DNA of 64,000 nt, taken from Diplosphaera chodatii. Its lineage: Eukaryota; Chlorophyta; Trebouxiophyceae; Prasiolales; Stichococcaceae. The notes under the pieces were generated by a model. That model saw only the letters and a program-made list of their open reading frames with translations. It was not told the origin of the DNA and ran no database searches. Shown in pieces: positions 48,801-60,700 of this stretch (position 1 is the first letter of the stretch; the number at the start of each line of letters is the position of its first letter). The stretch spans positions 1,178,001-1,242,000 of the forward strand of contig JAALGY010000041.1 in the NCBI GenBank assembly GCA_032358165.1, in the 5' to 3' direction. The translations under genes were made by a program, and so were the position numbers.

Positions 48801-49584
48801 ACTGTAAACACATGTGACAGACATACGTATTGCATGCAAGTCTCCTGAAGCCAGCACCTTCAGGTAATTGTTCTTGAGCGCATCATACACGCCTGCACAG
48901 TTGGACATGAGCGTGAGCGAGATGAGTACTAACTGATGGCATGGCATGGCATGCAGCCTACGCTGTTGATCCATCAGCACACCTTGCTCAACCCAGTCGA
49001 CCAGGCGCTTGGTCTCCGGCGTGTGGGGCGTCAGCATCTTGACACTCATGCCTGCATGTTCAGGCCGAATACATCGCTTGCACTGCATATGGCGTGACAT
49101 GAGCTGTATACCTGTGCACTCACAGAATACAACCAGGGAGAGCACCTTCCAGATTGTCCATGTTCACCGCCTTGAAACTTTGCTCATCAAACAGGCCCCG
49201 CAGGTAGGACACATGAAACACGCTCTGCAAGCAGCTGACAAAACCGATCAGTAAGCCTCGAATGACCTCCACACGACCAGTTGCTCGTCTGTATCGACTG
49301 CATCCTGACTCGACTCCGGCGTTGGCAGCCATACGCACCACACGCAGAAGGCTACGAACCTGCATGCATGTTGTACATCGGATGTGGAATACACGGCATC
49401 ATGATCGTTCACACTTCACATTCCATGATCATAGTTGTTGGGCTGGCTGACGTTTCACAAAGCATTGAGCTGAAGTCCCTTCGGCAACTTCAGCAGAACC
49501 TGAGTGCAGGCTGTTGCACATGCTCACCACTTGTAGTGACTCCTGTGCAGTGATCGTCGTCTGTTTCTGCTGCTGCATGGCCAT
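45869..49584 (-). CDS. ASY1/HOP1: meiotic HORMA-domain chromosome axis protein (HOP1/ASY1)
   Basis: Meiosis-specific axial-element protein that loads on chromosome axes and promotes inter-homologue recombination. The start 49584 (MAMQQQKQTTITAQESLQ) matches the ASY1 N-terminus. HORMA landmarks in order are SLLRVVRMAAN (about 49340), SVFHVSYLRGLFDE (about 49200), VKMLTPHTPETKRLVDWVEQG (about 49020), VYDALKNNYLKVL (about 48870), EYKFSFDYGDSGAVTMNL (about 48580), VRLMRMLVQICQTLD (about 48370), YLFMKMVYHDETP (about 48200), and CFKAADPKVVAHFTRKPFTMDVGTVNTNHH (about 48000). An acidic linker follows (LDECEGQDAEELEKS; HDNDNMECD). A winged-helix-like block is seen at about 47050-47265 (LTDVIIPRLKDEGLLVEQPG), as in ASY1. 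The last exon carries RRQKLSINEATIRQSKRART and a stop at 45869, matching the basic C-terminal closure-motif region. The region between about 47000 and 45960 contains several basic/Ser-rich exons with uncertain edges. Confidence 0.88.
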
Positions 49585-50486
49585 CTGCTGATGCCGCACC
49601 TGCATGCCAAGCAGCAGGGTGTCGGCCGCAGCCGGCTGCGGCAAGGCATAGCACAGGAGCTGCTGCAAGTGCATGCACGATTTCATCACGCATACGGACC
49701 ATGGTGCCTTGATGAGCCTCTCAGTTGGTGCCCGATAGCTGCCTGCGGCCTGCAGTTCGCTTCAGGATCCGGTCACTCGTCCGACCGATTGCAGCAAACA
49801 ACATATAAAAGCGACGCGGCAGCAGCAGGCAGATGCAGCCGCTGCACGTGCGACACAAAGTGGTGGACTTCAGACAGCAAATTGGAATCATGCGACAAGT
49901 GCAACTGGGTTCATCTGCCGTCCAGAAGGCTGCCATGCACTTTGAAGTGCAGATGCAGGGTTTTACGCCCAACCCCAACGCAGCACAGACTTGTGGTCCA
50001 GTCTGCCGTGTGCTAGCAAAAAGCCAATGCCCGATGTATCAGTCTGCCCGATGTTTCGTGCTTCTGGCCAACAGGCCGGCTTGAGGGCAGACAGTGTTGG
50101 CCGCGGCTTATTGCGGTGACGGCCAGGCGTGCGAGTCAATTGACTGTAGGCAGCAATCAAGACTTTATCTTCACTGTGTGCAGCCATCGCAAAACATATT
50201 CTCACGTTGACTCTCCAGCGGCACAGACACAAGCGGCAATTTGCCGTCTGCACCTGGGAGGGCTGCGCCTTTAGCGATCCATCGGGCACTGGCACCTTGT
50301 TTGCGTTTCGAAAAGCTGCTCGTTCCGGCCCAAAGCTACTCTAGATCCTTCAATGCCGAGGTCCCAGATGCACACGCGCGCTTGAGTGGGGTTACCATCA
50401 GCAACCAACCTGCGGCAACGCGGTTGCAGGACAGAGAGCCCGGCGCACCACACGCCGTCCTCTCTTACAAACAGCGTGTGGTCCGC
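49585..50486. promoter_or_regulatory. divergent region between HOP1 and THO3
   Basis: About 900 bases between two start codons pointing outward. An open frame extends upstream of the THO3 Met to 50241 without recognisable similarity; it may be 5' leader. Both promoters should lie here. Confidence 0.45.
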
Positions 50487-52516
50487 ATGACAATCGATTT
50501 CACGGATCCTTTTGCTGTGCATGAACTACGGGAGCTGACTGGGCACAAATCGAAGGTGAGCGTCATTGCATGTTGCTGCGGCCGCATGCGCACCAAATGC
50601 ATTGCAACATGGCAAGTGCACTATCACAGGCTGATCGCGTTTGCTGCAGGTGTTCTGCGTGGACTGGAGCAACAATGGCAAGCGTCTAGCCTCGGGTAAA
50701 GGAGACCCATGCCTGTGCACTCTGCTTGCAGGCATGCCACCTGCATGTGCAGTGTGTCATCGAGTGCACCCTGAGCTGATCAGCCGCAGCTTGTGCTCTA
50801 CAGGGGCAGGCGACGGGTCCATCAAAATATGGAGGCTGGACCCTCGCCATGTGAGTGCATGCACAGCAGTGGTACCATTTCATCCAGCGTGCAAGCCAGC
50901 TGTTGCTCAGCCCGGCCTTGCTGTTGAAGGGGCGCCCAGAGCGGTCCGAAACCGATCTGGTAGGCCACACCAACTCCATCGCCATCGTGAGATGGGACCC
51001 GACGACAGCCGACCGCCTCGCATCCGTCAGCATCGACAACACCGTCAAGTGGGTGCTGTGCGGCTGTGCCAGCTGTACGGTCGCCTGCAGGAGCATGTGC
51101 TCCTACGACCTTTTATGCCTTAACTTGATCACAATCTACCAAAATTTGATCACGATCTGCAGGTTGTGGGACGCACGCAGCTCCCGCTGCATGGGCACCG
51201 TGAAGGTGACGGCGCGGCCACTGTTCATTGCATGGAAGGCGGACGGCTCAGAGCTGCTGTGCCTGGACCAGAGTGACATCATCAGCATCATCAGTGCCAA
51301 GACCTTCAAGGTGGTCAGAAAGCACAAGTACGGCTCTCAGGTGCGATTGGCATAATAAAATCTGCTTGATTGCAGTGCCCACAACAACATGTGGGAATGT
51401 TCCAACATGAAAGCGCTGCAACTGCTGATTTCGTACAACAAACTTGCAAATACTGCAGGTCAACGAGGTGTTATGGAGCAGTGATGGGACTTTTATGTAT
51501 CTGGCCATTCAGGGGGGCGCCATTGAAGTGGGTACTCCCCGCTCGACGTGTATCTGCTGCCTCTCAATGCAATCATACGCCATCTCAGACCTTCAAGCAG
51601 AGTGCTTGTGCATACAGGTCCTAGAGTATCCCTCTTTCCAGCACCTTCAGACCGTCATTGGTCATGGTCAGTCTGCGCACGTCTACCACCTGCGCCTGGA
51701 CCCCAGCGGCAGGTACAGCGCTGCTCTGCGGTTTGCCACCAGCATTCTGCCTTGCTCTCTTCCTGCGCCCCTTCGAGCGTTGGGTTTCCTATGTGTGAGC
51801 ATGCATTGCCGGCTGCTGGCATTGATCCGGAACGTGGATAGTGCAGCATTGGCAGGGAGAAGGGAGAGTCCTGGCAGCAGCCTGAGCATTTGATAATAAC
51901 TTTTGCACCATTTTTCACGTCAAGGTACCTGGCGTCCAGCGCCTCAGATGCGGTTGTCAGCCTGTGGGACACATCCGATATGGTGTGCGTCAGGACGTTC
52001 ACAGGCTTTGATGACGACGCGCCTGAGATGTCATTCAGCTCAGACACACAGTGAGTCGCTCTTTTGCACTTGCCAGAGATGGTGATGTTGATGCATTTAC
52101 TATGCAACGACACGGTGGTGGCATCTTGACACACATGCAAGACCGTCCCTTCGTATCGTCTGCTGTGGTGAGGTGGCTTGGCATGCAGGTACTTGGCGTG
52201 CCTTGACAAGCGCCAGGGTATAACCATCCTGGAGGTAGAAACTGGTGCGCAATGGAGCTCGGAAGAAAGGGCTACACTGACATCGGTTATGCTGAGGTCT
52301 GCAGCCAGGAAAGCGATGTTGCTGACATTTGGGTGCTGGTGACGTTTTGCAGGCCGGGTGGTGCACAGGATACCCACAAATGGGTTTGTACCGCCGACAC
52401 TGGAGTGGAACCCCAAGCACCCGGTGCTGGCGTGGCCTGCGCCGCCACCGGTAGACTACAGGGGCGAGACCATACGGGACGGCGAAGGAGGGATCAGCGT
52501 GTTTGCGCCGCTTTGA
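50487..52516 (+). CDS. THO3/TEX1: THO complex subunit 3 (TEX1), WD40 protein
   Basis: WD40 beta-propeller subunit of the THO/TREX complex, coupling transcription to mRNA export in the nucleus. Exons: 50487-50555, 50651-50696, 50804-50850, about 50931-51048, 51163-51340, 51459-51527, 51618-51712, 51925-52050, 52189-52244 and 52353-52516, about 320 residues, the usual family length. WD40 repeats appear in order: TGHKSKVFCVDWSNNGKRLAS, AGDGSIKIW, VGHTNSIAIVRWDP, TVKLWDARSSRC, VNEVLWSSDGTFMYLA, HVYHLRLDPSGRYLASS, AVVSLWDTSDMVCVRTF, and the TEX1-type closing segment GRVVHRIPTNGFVPPTLEWNPKHPVLAW. The last exon ends GGISVFAPL and TGA. LWD-x-SDM-x-CVRTF and the closing block are diagnostic for THO3. 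It is divergent to HOP1. The protein start at MTIDFTDPF is supported by the short N-terminus of THO3 proteins. Confidence 0.9.
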
Positions 52517-53203
52517 TGATTGCTGGCCGCCATGACTCCCTTGCAGTCTCTCACTCCATTGCAGTCGCTCTGCTGTGTTTTCCAGCTGACACCCTTCAGG
52601 ATCAGTGATAACGACATTACACTCCAGGTCTGCCCAACCCAACCAGGCCACAGCGACTGCTTGCAATGCGAGTGCAGCCCATTAGAGGGCTGCACTCGCG
52701 CGGCATGGTCATGAGGGCACATCTCCAGATCACCCCCCGCGCAGAATTGTTAGCTGCCTTTTGCACGAGCTACAATATCTCAATATGCGGCCACAACGCC
52801 ACAAGCTCAACCAACGCATCCATATTGTGGAACCTTTCAACGCCAGACGGTGATCTGCAGCATGTCAGACTGAGGTGCTGCATTGCACCAAACTGTCTCT
52901 GTTTCTTGATCGTGCGCAGCCAGCCTGGCACTTCGGGCACACTATACCAGTGGACGCTCCAGAGGACAGATGTTCAGTGCAGACATCTCAGTCAATATTG
53001 AGACCATTGGCGTCGTCTAGATAACACACAACCATTGATCATTGATCTAGCAGTTTGGGCAAGCATACGAGCGGTGTCTGCGCGCAATGCGCGTCAGCAT
53101 TCCTGCGGAGACAAGTGGTGGCCTTTACAAGCTTGATATGCAGACGGGCTGTCAGCGGTGACAGCCATGCACGGCCGGCATGCCGCCCAAACTTCATGCA
53201 GTC
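52517..53203. other. intergenic region between THO3 and first GT47 gene
   Basis: About 690 bases with the THO3 3' end, a perfect short hairpin at 52668-52699, and presumably the promoter of the next gene. No coding segment is recognised, though short open frames exist at 53055-53315. Confidence 0.45.
52668..52699 (+). repeat. perfect 13-bp stem, 6-nt loop inverted repeat downstream of THO3
   Basis: The sequence gcgagtgcagccc, loop attaga, gggctgcactcgc forms a perfect hairpin about 150 nt after the THO3 stop codon. The stem is GC-rich, so it would fold stably in RNA. It probably lies in the 3' UTR or just past the poly(A) site. Its function is unknown. Confidence 0.8.
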
Positions 53204-56200
53204 ATGGCACGCCGCAGGCATGGGGCGCTGCTCAGGGCCACCCTGTGGGTCTCAATCACGGCATGCATGGCTCTGCTGCTGTACTATGCGAGTGTGTCTG
53301 ACGTCTGGCCGCTGAAGACTGGCACAGCAGTGGGGCAAGCCGGCGAGGGCAGCACGGCAGCACGGATCAGGGGCGGTGGTGACCTGCGGCAGCCCCTGTA
53401 CAAGCCCTGTGCCAAGGGCTGCACGCAGCATGGCAACTGCAACTTCGAGGAGGGGCGTTGCGAGTGAGTAGAGCAGCATCGAGCAGCAAGATGACATGCA
53501 CGCGTCTGCTGGGGTCCTTGGACATGCCGACAGCCACGCAGCGCAGGCGAGTTGCATGATGCAGGTGCGCATGGGGCTATGGTGGCGAGGACTGCTCGGT
53601 GCTCAAGCTGGCAGCATGCCGGCAGAGCACCGAGGCTTGGGCGCCGGTCCATACCGGGCAGCTGCCCAAGGCATGCGAGTGTTACCGCCAGCTGTGGGCG
53701 CTCAGGGAGGTGCGGTGCACTGCACTGCCTGTGGCAGAGGATCGGCATGACTGGCGGTGGCAAGCCATCGAGGCTTGCTCTGCACGGTGTGCAACGTTCT
53801 TCAGCGCTCAATAGCTGCGGCATGCAATGTGTAGGAGGCCGGGCTACTGGGCTGGGACAAGCGTATGCCGGACCGCAGAAAGTCGGTGTGCTTCGAGCGC
53901 ACGGGCCTGCCGCCAGAGGCACAGCTCTCGCACTACCCCGAGGAAGACGAGAAGGACGTGAAGTATTTTCGGGGCGTCTTTCCTGCACATCAGGTGAGTC
54001 ACCCTTTGCTTGTGGCTCGCCATGCAGCTGCAGAAGCGCGCACCAGCCGGTCTTCACAACCAGCAGAGCCTCCTGTGCTAAAAGCGAGCTGCTGCCTGCC
54101 GTCAGGAGGAGCTGCAGCGGAACGAGACAGACATCTGGGAGGAGTTTGCCCGCTGGCGGTTGTGGCCGCTGAGCGCATGCCCCAACCAGTGCTCCCATCG
54201 CGGCGGCTGCCTGCTTCAGACCTATGACCCGCCTGAGAAAAAGCCGTTCTGCAAGTGCTACTTTGGCTGGCAGGTGCGGACTGCATGCAATAAAGTGTCT
54301 CACTTGAACTTGCACTTGGTATCTTGTTGGCATTTCGGCAGAGGCAACTGACTTTGTTTTCAAGCATCTCAGCAGTCGAAATGGTGCCACATTGCACAGC
54401 AGGATGCTGGCTGACCATCGGCTCGCAGGGCCGATCTTGGCTGGCCTCACAAACTCAGCAGAGACGTGGAACTGGCTGTGTCTGCAGGGAGATGACTGCT
54501 CGCAGGCGTGGACAGGCATGTACTGGGGGCAGTATCAGTGCGTGAACAACTGCAGCGATGTTGGGACCTGCCGCAACGGCTTCTGCCACTGCCCGCCCGG
54601 CCGCTTTGGAATCGCCTGCCACCGCACCGAAGTAAGACGCCTGCTGTCCCAGACAGCTGTCAGACATGGCAGCGACACGGCAGCAATGCTGTCCTTGCAT
54701 CCATCCTCAATCTGCTCATCATCAGTGTCTGCTGGCGTTACATGCTAGCCTGCTAATGACAGGCTTGGGCGCCACGGGAGCACAGGCCAGATCCAGGTCA
54801 CCTGCGCATCTATGTATACGAGCTGCCCATGACGCTGGCGCATGTTGAGCTGCTCGACTTTGGGCAGCAGCACTTCGTCAACGAATTCTTTCAGGCGTTC
54901 TAGTGCGTCTATGCCCTGATATGCTATTGCAGAACTTAGCTGCAGTTCGTGCTCCGACACCAGATCCTGCTGTGCCTGCATCGATATGGGCGCACCCATC
55001 AAATGCATGGGCGGCATGATGATGCTTTTAAGCCGAGATGTGTGTGCTGATGCCTTGCAGCCCACTGTATAGTGCAGCCCATCTGTTTTTCCGGCAGCTG
55101 TTGGCAGATTCCGAAGTATTCACACAGGATCCATATGAGGCTTCGTTGTACTATGTTCCAGCCTGGATGTGAGCATCAGTGTTGAGTTTGTGCAATGAGT
55201 TTCCTGCATGGCAATGACAGGCAATGCTCTTCACCCTACTCTGCGTCAATCGCCTGTCCATGCTGGCTGCAGGCTGCAGTTTACCGTTGAATTTTTTGAC
55301 CCGGTAAGTGCAATTGTTGCGAAGTTGCAACAGTGGAACCAAGCTGTGGCTGTGGTCGTAGGTGTTTGACCAATCTGATTGTGCTCTTGCAGGTGCCCCA
55401 CATGATGAAGGTGGTGGAAATTAACATGAGACCGAACCAATACTGTGTGCCAAACCAATACTGTGTGCAGCAGTGCATTGATATTGCATGCTGGCAGGAC
55501 AACGGTCTCAAAATATAACCTACGTGTTGCAGGTGATCACCTACATCAGGCAGACATATCCCTTCTACAATGCAAACGGGGGTCGCGACCATGTGTGGTG
55601 AGAAAAGGGCCTTGCCTTGTCCCGCCTCATGCCCCGGAATGTGTGAGCATAGATCTTCTGCTGGACATCACTGGTGCACTTGTGCGTTAGCCACTCGACT
55701 GGCAACAGATGTTTGGTCCATGCCTCGAGGTTGGCTGCCAACGGCTTCGGTTGGCTGCGCAGGTTCCTTGTGCGTGACAAGGGCGCCTGTGCTGAGTGGG
55801 CACCCGCATACGAGACCACGACTGGTATCAAGGTGAATTGTGATGTATGAACATCTATGACATGATTCATAGATTCAGAACTGCTTGAGATTGCGTGTGC
55901 TGCCGTGCCAACAGATCGTTCACTGGGGCTACCGTGGAGAGGCAGCCGGAGGCACATTTGGCTGGTTGGGCAAATGCTTTGGTAAGCCATGCATGCAAAC
56001 GCATGAGGCCCCGTGTGGCAATGTGGCACCAAGTTTATTCAGAAACTGGGTGCAAGGCAGTGGCTGCAGGCGCCTGACACAACATCTGACAATTAATACT
56101 CGCATTAGCATATGTCTACATGCTTACAGTGCTTATGGCTGACTGCAGACCGGCGAAAAGATGTGTGCGTCACACCATTCTACAACCATGCACCCGCGCA

Positions 56201-57345
56201 AACGAGCGAGGTGTACACTGCACAAGCTCTGCAGGCAGCGGCAGCAGTTGCGGGACAGCTCGAACGGCAGGAGGAAGTCGTGCTGCCACTGGGCAACAGG
56301 TCCACCCTGTTCTTCTTCTCGGGCGCCACACGGGATGATGTGACGTGGTACAGGTGGGTTAGTGTGTAGGTGGTTGTGAAGCTGTCGCTTAGCATTGCAT
56401 CATCATGTTTCTTGTGTCCTTCTGCTTCTTCCGTGGGTGTACTTGCTATAGGAGCATACACTTTGGCAGCTGTTTCGTACTGGGTTCCAGATCTAGCTCA
56501 CACCGGATGTTATGTGCATGCAGCGGGGGCGTACGGCAGAAGCTGGTCAAGCTGCACAGGAATGCGACCGGGTTTCTGTTCAAGATCGGACACCACAGCT
56601 TCGAGGAGCAGATGCGGAACTCAATGTTCTGCCTCGCACCCTCTGGGTATGCCAACAACAAAGCTTGCACACCAGCTCGCATCACAGATGGTCGCAAGTG
56701 TGGAGCAGCTTGTCTGACGGTCCTCGCCCTTGCTTGCAGCCTCGGTTGGGGTATCAGGCTGCCACAGGGTACAGCAGCAGGATGTATACCCGTCATCATC
56801 CAAGGTGGGCACCCCACTGCTGTGCTTTCGCTGGTGACAGCTAGGCTGAGCGCCGTCGAATCCGGAATCTGTGCTTTTGCAACATCCATTTGTACTTGCC
56901 CTGCCTTGTGTGGCTCACCATCTGCAAGGTCCCACCGACCGCCCTTGCTGTCCCGAACAGCTGCAGCCATTGACTGAGGACCCTGCAAGTGGTGAAGCCG
57001 TGTGTTGCTGCAGATGGCATCGACCAGTACCACGACGACATCCTCGACTACGAGCGCTTTGCTGTGCGGGTGGCGCAGAGGGACATCCCGATCCTGCCGC
57101 AAATCCTGGCTGATATCAGCACGGGCGAACGCGCCAAGCTGCAGCAGGGGTTGGTCGAACTCCACCGCGCTTTGATGTGGGGTCCAGCGCCATTCGACGA
57201 GGTCCGTGTGCGGCCTGAGCGCCGCGGCCTTGCGTACAACTACACCATCGCATCCCTGAGGCGCAGCTACAGCAACTTTGTGATCGAGAGGACGCTGGTC
57301 AATCAAACAGCTGTGGTGCAGCCGCTAGACTGGAGGAGGGCATGA
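53204..57345 (+). CDS. EGF-domain exostosin-like glycosyltransferase (GT47), tandem copy 1
   Basis: Predicted Golgi type II membrane glycosyltransferase. The N-terminus is a short basic cytosolic tail (MARRRHG) followed by a signal anchor (WVSITACMALLLYY). The lumenal part starts with three EGF-like units: CAKGCTQHGNCNFEEGRCECAWG... (about 53410-53600), CPNQCSHRGGC...FCKCYFGWQGDDC (about 54180-54500), and CVNNCSDVGTCRNGFCHCPPGRFG (about 54540-54625). The exostosin domain follows: LRIYVYELPM (about 54800), PYEASLYYVPAW (about 55135), HMMKVV and ITYIRQTYPFYNANGGRDH (about 55530-55600), VHWGYRGEA, RKDVCVTPFYNH (about 56155), FFFSGATR, EEQMRNSMFCLAPSG (about 56605-56645), GWGIRLPQGTAAGCIPVII (about 56750) and DGIDQYHDDI (about 57015). 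The GIRLP-x-x-x-x-AGCIPV block is the conserved GT47 nucleotide-sugar-binding region. Met at 53180 is in frame and would add 8 residues. The tandem paralogue follows; the acceptor substrate is unknown. Confidence 0.85.
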
Positions 57346-57774
57346 TATCTTGCTGCAATCGTAGACCTACTCGGGACGCTTCGTTGCCTCTGGTTTCGTG
57401 CTGCTGGCTGACAATCTTCTATGGCGTTATCTGATAGGATTGCTGTCAATTTCCATCGGGAGTTGTGGAGACTGGCCCGGACCCCACTATTAATATTGGC
57501 CAGAGCTGCCCGTACAACTTCCAGCGCATCAGACAGTCAGACAGTCTGTAGGTCATTGCATACCCCACTTCTATTCCTCCCTGTTGTCTCAGAAAGCTCA
57601 CTGTCAATCCTTATCACAGCACTTGTGTGCACGCGTGCCTCACTTGGGCATGTCACGTTGTCGGTGTTTGTCAGTGACGGCACTGCACTGATTGCTTCGA
57701 CGCACAGAGGCCGACGAGCAACAGAACAACATCATCGACATCTAGTGAATCAGGAATGGCAGCACCGCAGCAAC
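57346..57774. other. short intergenic region between the two GT47 copies
   Basis: About 430 bases. An open frame is continuous with copy 2 from 57421, but this part looks unlike copy 1 and is best seen as promoter and 5' leader. Confidence 0.4.
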
Positions 57775-60700
57775 ATGCGTTTGACAGTGCAGATCCAGCG
57801 GCGCAGCCGACGTCGCAGACTGTTGCGGGCGCTTGCTGGGTTCCTCGGCATTTCGATCACAGCTTGGGTGCTCTACGAGTCTTCAGTATGGCTGCAGACC
57901 CACGTCGAGTCAGTCCGGCAATCGCTCAGTAGTACAACAGCAGCTGATTCACCACTGTGGCGCGCACCGCTGCGGAAGCCCTGCGCCTCTGGCTGCGAGA
58001 CGCACGGAAACTGCAACTTCGAAGACGGCCGCTGCGAGTAGGCACCGCCCACTGTAGCATCCTACTTGTTTTCTGCAGCGGGCCATGCACAAACATGCAG
58101 CAAACCTGCCATCTGCAGCATGAGCAGAGCATCAGATGCACATACCCTGGCTTCCGCTGGTCAGGTGTGCATGGGGATATGGAGGCGAAGACTGCTCGGT
58201 GCTCAAGCTGGCAGCATGCAGGCAGAGCAACGAGCCCTGGGCGCCGATGCACACCGGCAAGCTGCCCAAGGCATGCGAGTGCTACCGGCAAGCGTGGGCG
58301 CATGTCCAGGTGCACCTGGCCGCACGGGTTTGACAGTTCTCACAGTGCACTGTGAACGTGCGTGAGGTGGGACGTACGATACGTAGAAACCACGACTGCA
58401 CCAAATGCAGGAGCTTGGTGTTATGGCTGACAAGCGGCTGCCGAACCGCAACACCTCAGTCTGCTTCGAGCGCACGGCACTGCCATTGGATGCGCAGCTG
58501 TCAAGCTTTCCGGAGGAGGACGAAAAGGGCGTCAAGTACTTCAGGGGCATCTTCCCTCCCTTCCAGGTGACCCACTGTTGTGACCTGCCTCATGCAGTGG
58601 GTCTGCACAGCTGCAAGGGAAGCCTCAAGACATGCAGTGATACATCTGCAGCCTGTTGCAGCACTGATGAGAACATGCATCAATGGCCTGATAGGAGGAG
58701 CTGCAGCGCAATGACACGCTGTTCTGGCCAGATTTTCCGCGCACCGTGTTCCCACTGAGCGCATGCAAGCATGCATGCTCCCGGCGCGGCGGCTGCGTGC
58801 TGTTCAACCCGCGCAACCAGCCCGACAAAGCGCCGGCGTGCGAGTGCTACTACGGCTGGCAGGTGTGGCTGACAATGACAACTGCTCCTATATGTTATGT
58901 CAGGGTTGTGGTGCATTGCGCCATGACGCATGGAGTGTGGCACAACATGATCGACGTCCTCGGGCAAATACAATCTGCGACTGCAGGGCGACGACTGCTC
59001 GCAGCCATGGACGGGCGCGCACTGGGACCAGTACCAGTGCGTGAACAACTGCAGCGATGTGGGCACCTGCCGCAGCGGCTTCTGCCACTGCCCGCCCGGC
59101 CGCTTTGGCATCGCCTGCCACCGCTCCGAGGTGTGTGTAAATCTGTAGTTCCAGTTTGGAAATAAATTAGTAAAATAGCCAGCAACGTGCACAGTGCCAA
59201 GGCTGCAGCATGTGCATGCGCACAGCCGGCACACTGTCAGGGAACGATCGGCGAGGGGGGTGTCTTCATTGCTGAGTTGCACAGCGCCTTCTCACAGCTG
59301 TGCAACTGAGTGCCGCTCGCCGACCGCTGCAGGCGTGGGCTCCACGGCTTCACACGCCGGACCCACGGCGCTTCAGGATCTATGTGTACGAGCTGCCGCT
59401 GCCGCTGGCGCTCGCTGAGCAACTGGACTTCGGCCAGATGCATGTGAACCTTGAGTTCTATCAGGCCTGGAGGTAGGTGATCAAGGCTATTTGGAGGTCC
59501 ATGACTTGACAAGGACGCGCAACTGCGCAGCACCCTGTTCGATCGAATGAAGGCAAACACCGCGAGCAGAATCTGCTGTTTCTTCTGCTGCAGACCAATT
59601 TACATGGCACCAGACATGTTTTTGCGCCATCTCCTGGCGGACAGCAGCGGTGTGTACACTCAGGTACAAACATCTGGTGTGTTCTATGCCGTTTGTTCTT
59701 CATGCACATGCAGTGGAGGGGCCATTTTCTTACGGTGGTGCCAAAATGCAGGACCCCTATGAGGCCTCACTGTTTTATGTTCCCGCAAATGTGATGATGT
59801 ACACGATTGAGTACTACGATCCGGTGCCGCACATGACGAAGGTGAGATGGAGCATGTGGCTCTGATCGCATCGTTGTCGACACCAGCAGCCAGCGGCACA
59901 TGTTTTTCCAAATCCGCTGCAGGTGATCGCTTACATCAGGCAGCAGTTCCCCTTCTATGATGCCAGCGGCGGCCGTGACCACGCTTGGTGTGGATCCTGC
60001 CATGTGACTCTGCCTGTTAGCCGGACCTTTCATGTCTTGCGACGTGCGACTGAGCTGTGGACCCAAGCAAAACCACCTCAATGTGCAGGTTCATATCTAA
60101 AGACCGGGGTGCCTGCCAGGATTGGTATGCACCCAACACCAGCAGCATAGTCCGCAACATTTTCATGGTCCATTTCTGCTATAAAGGTACATCTCTATGT
60201 TGTCAACGTCCCAACGAGATCACGACATCCCAACGGTCTTGATGACTTACCGAGTGACTGTGTGATCAGGCAACGCTTTCGGCGGCAAATATATAGATCT
60301 GCGGAACTGTTTCGGTGCGCCGCTGCGGCTGTCGCTGACAGCCGTGCTGCCTACAGCTGCTTGCGACGGATGACTTCCAGAAGCAAGAAAATCCAATGTG
60401 CACGCAGATGCGCGGAAAGATGTGTGCGCTGCGCCGCACAACGACCTGGCGCTTGCAGAGGCATCCAAGACATATGGGACACTTGCACGGGGGGATGAGC
60501 AGCAGCACAGGCAGCAGGTGGCATCCAGCATCTGTCTGCTAACACCATTGCTCGAAGGAGGCATGATAAAGCCTGCCCAGCTGATGGTTTTGTTGTTTCA
60601 TTGTTACCGCAGGGCATCCTGCCGCTGGGACAGCGCAATCACACCTTCTACTATCTTGGATCAGTGCGCAAAGAGCCGTGGTACAGGTGTGCACGGTTCT

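Noticed and set aside
53284..54519. 411-codon open frame on the minus strand, the longest single open frame in the window
   Set aside because: It runs antisense through several conserved EGF/GT47 exons and introns of the plus-strand gene. It has no recognisable domain and is explained by GC-rich coding sequence.
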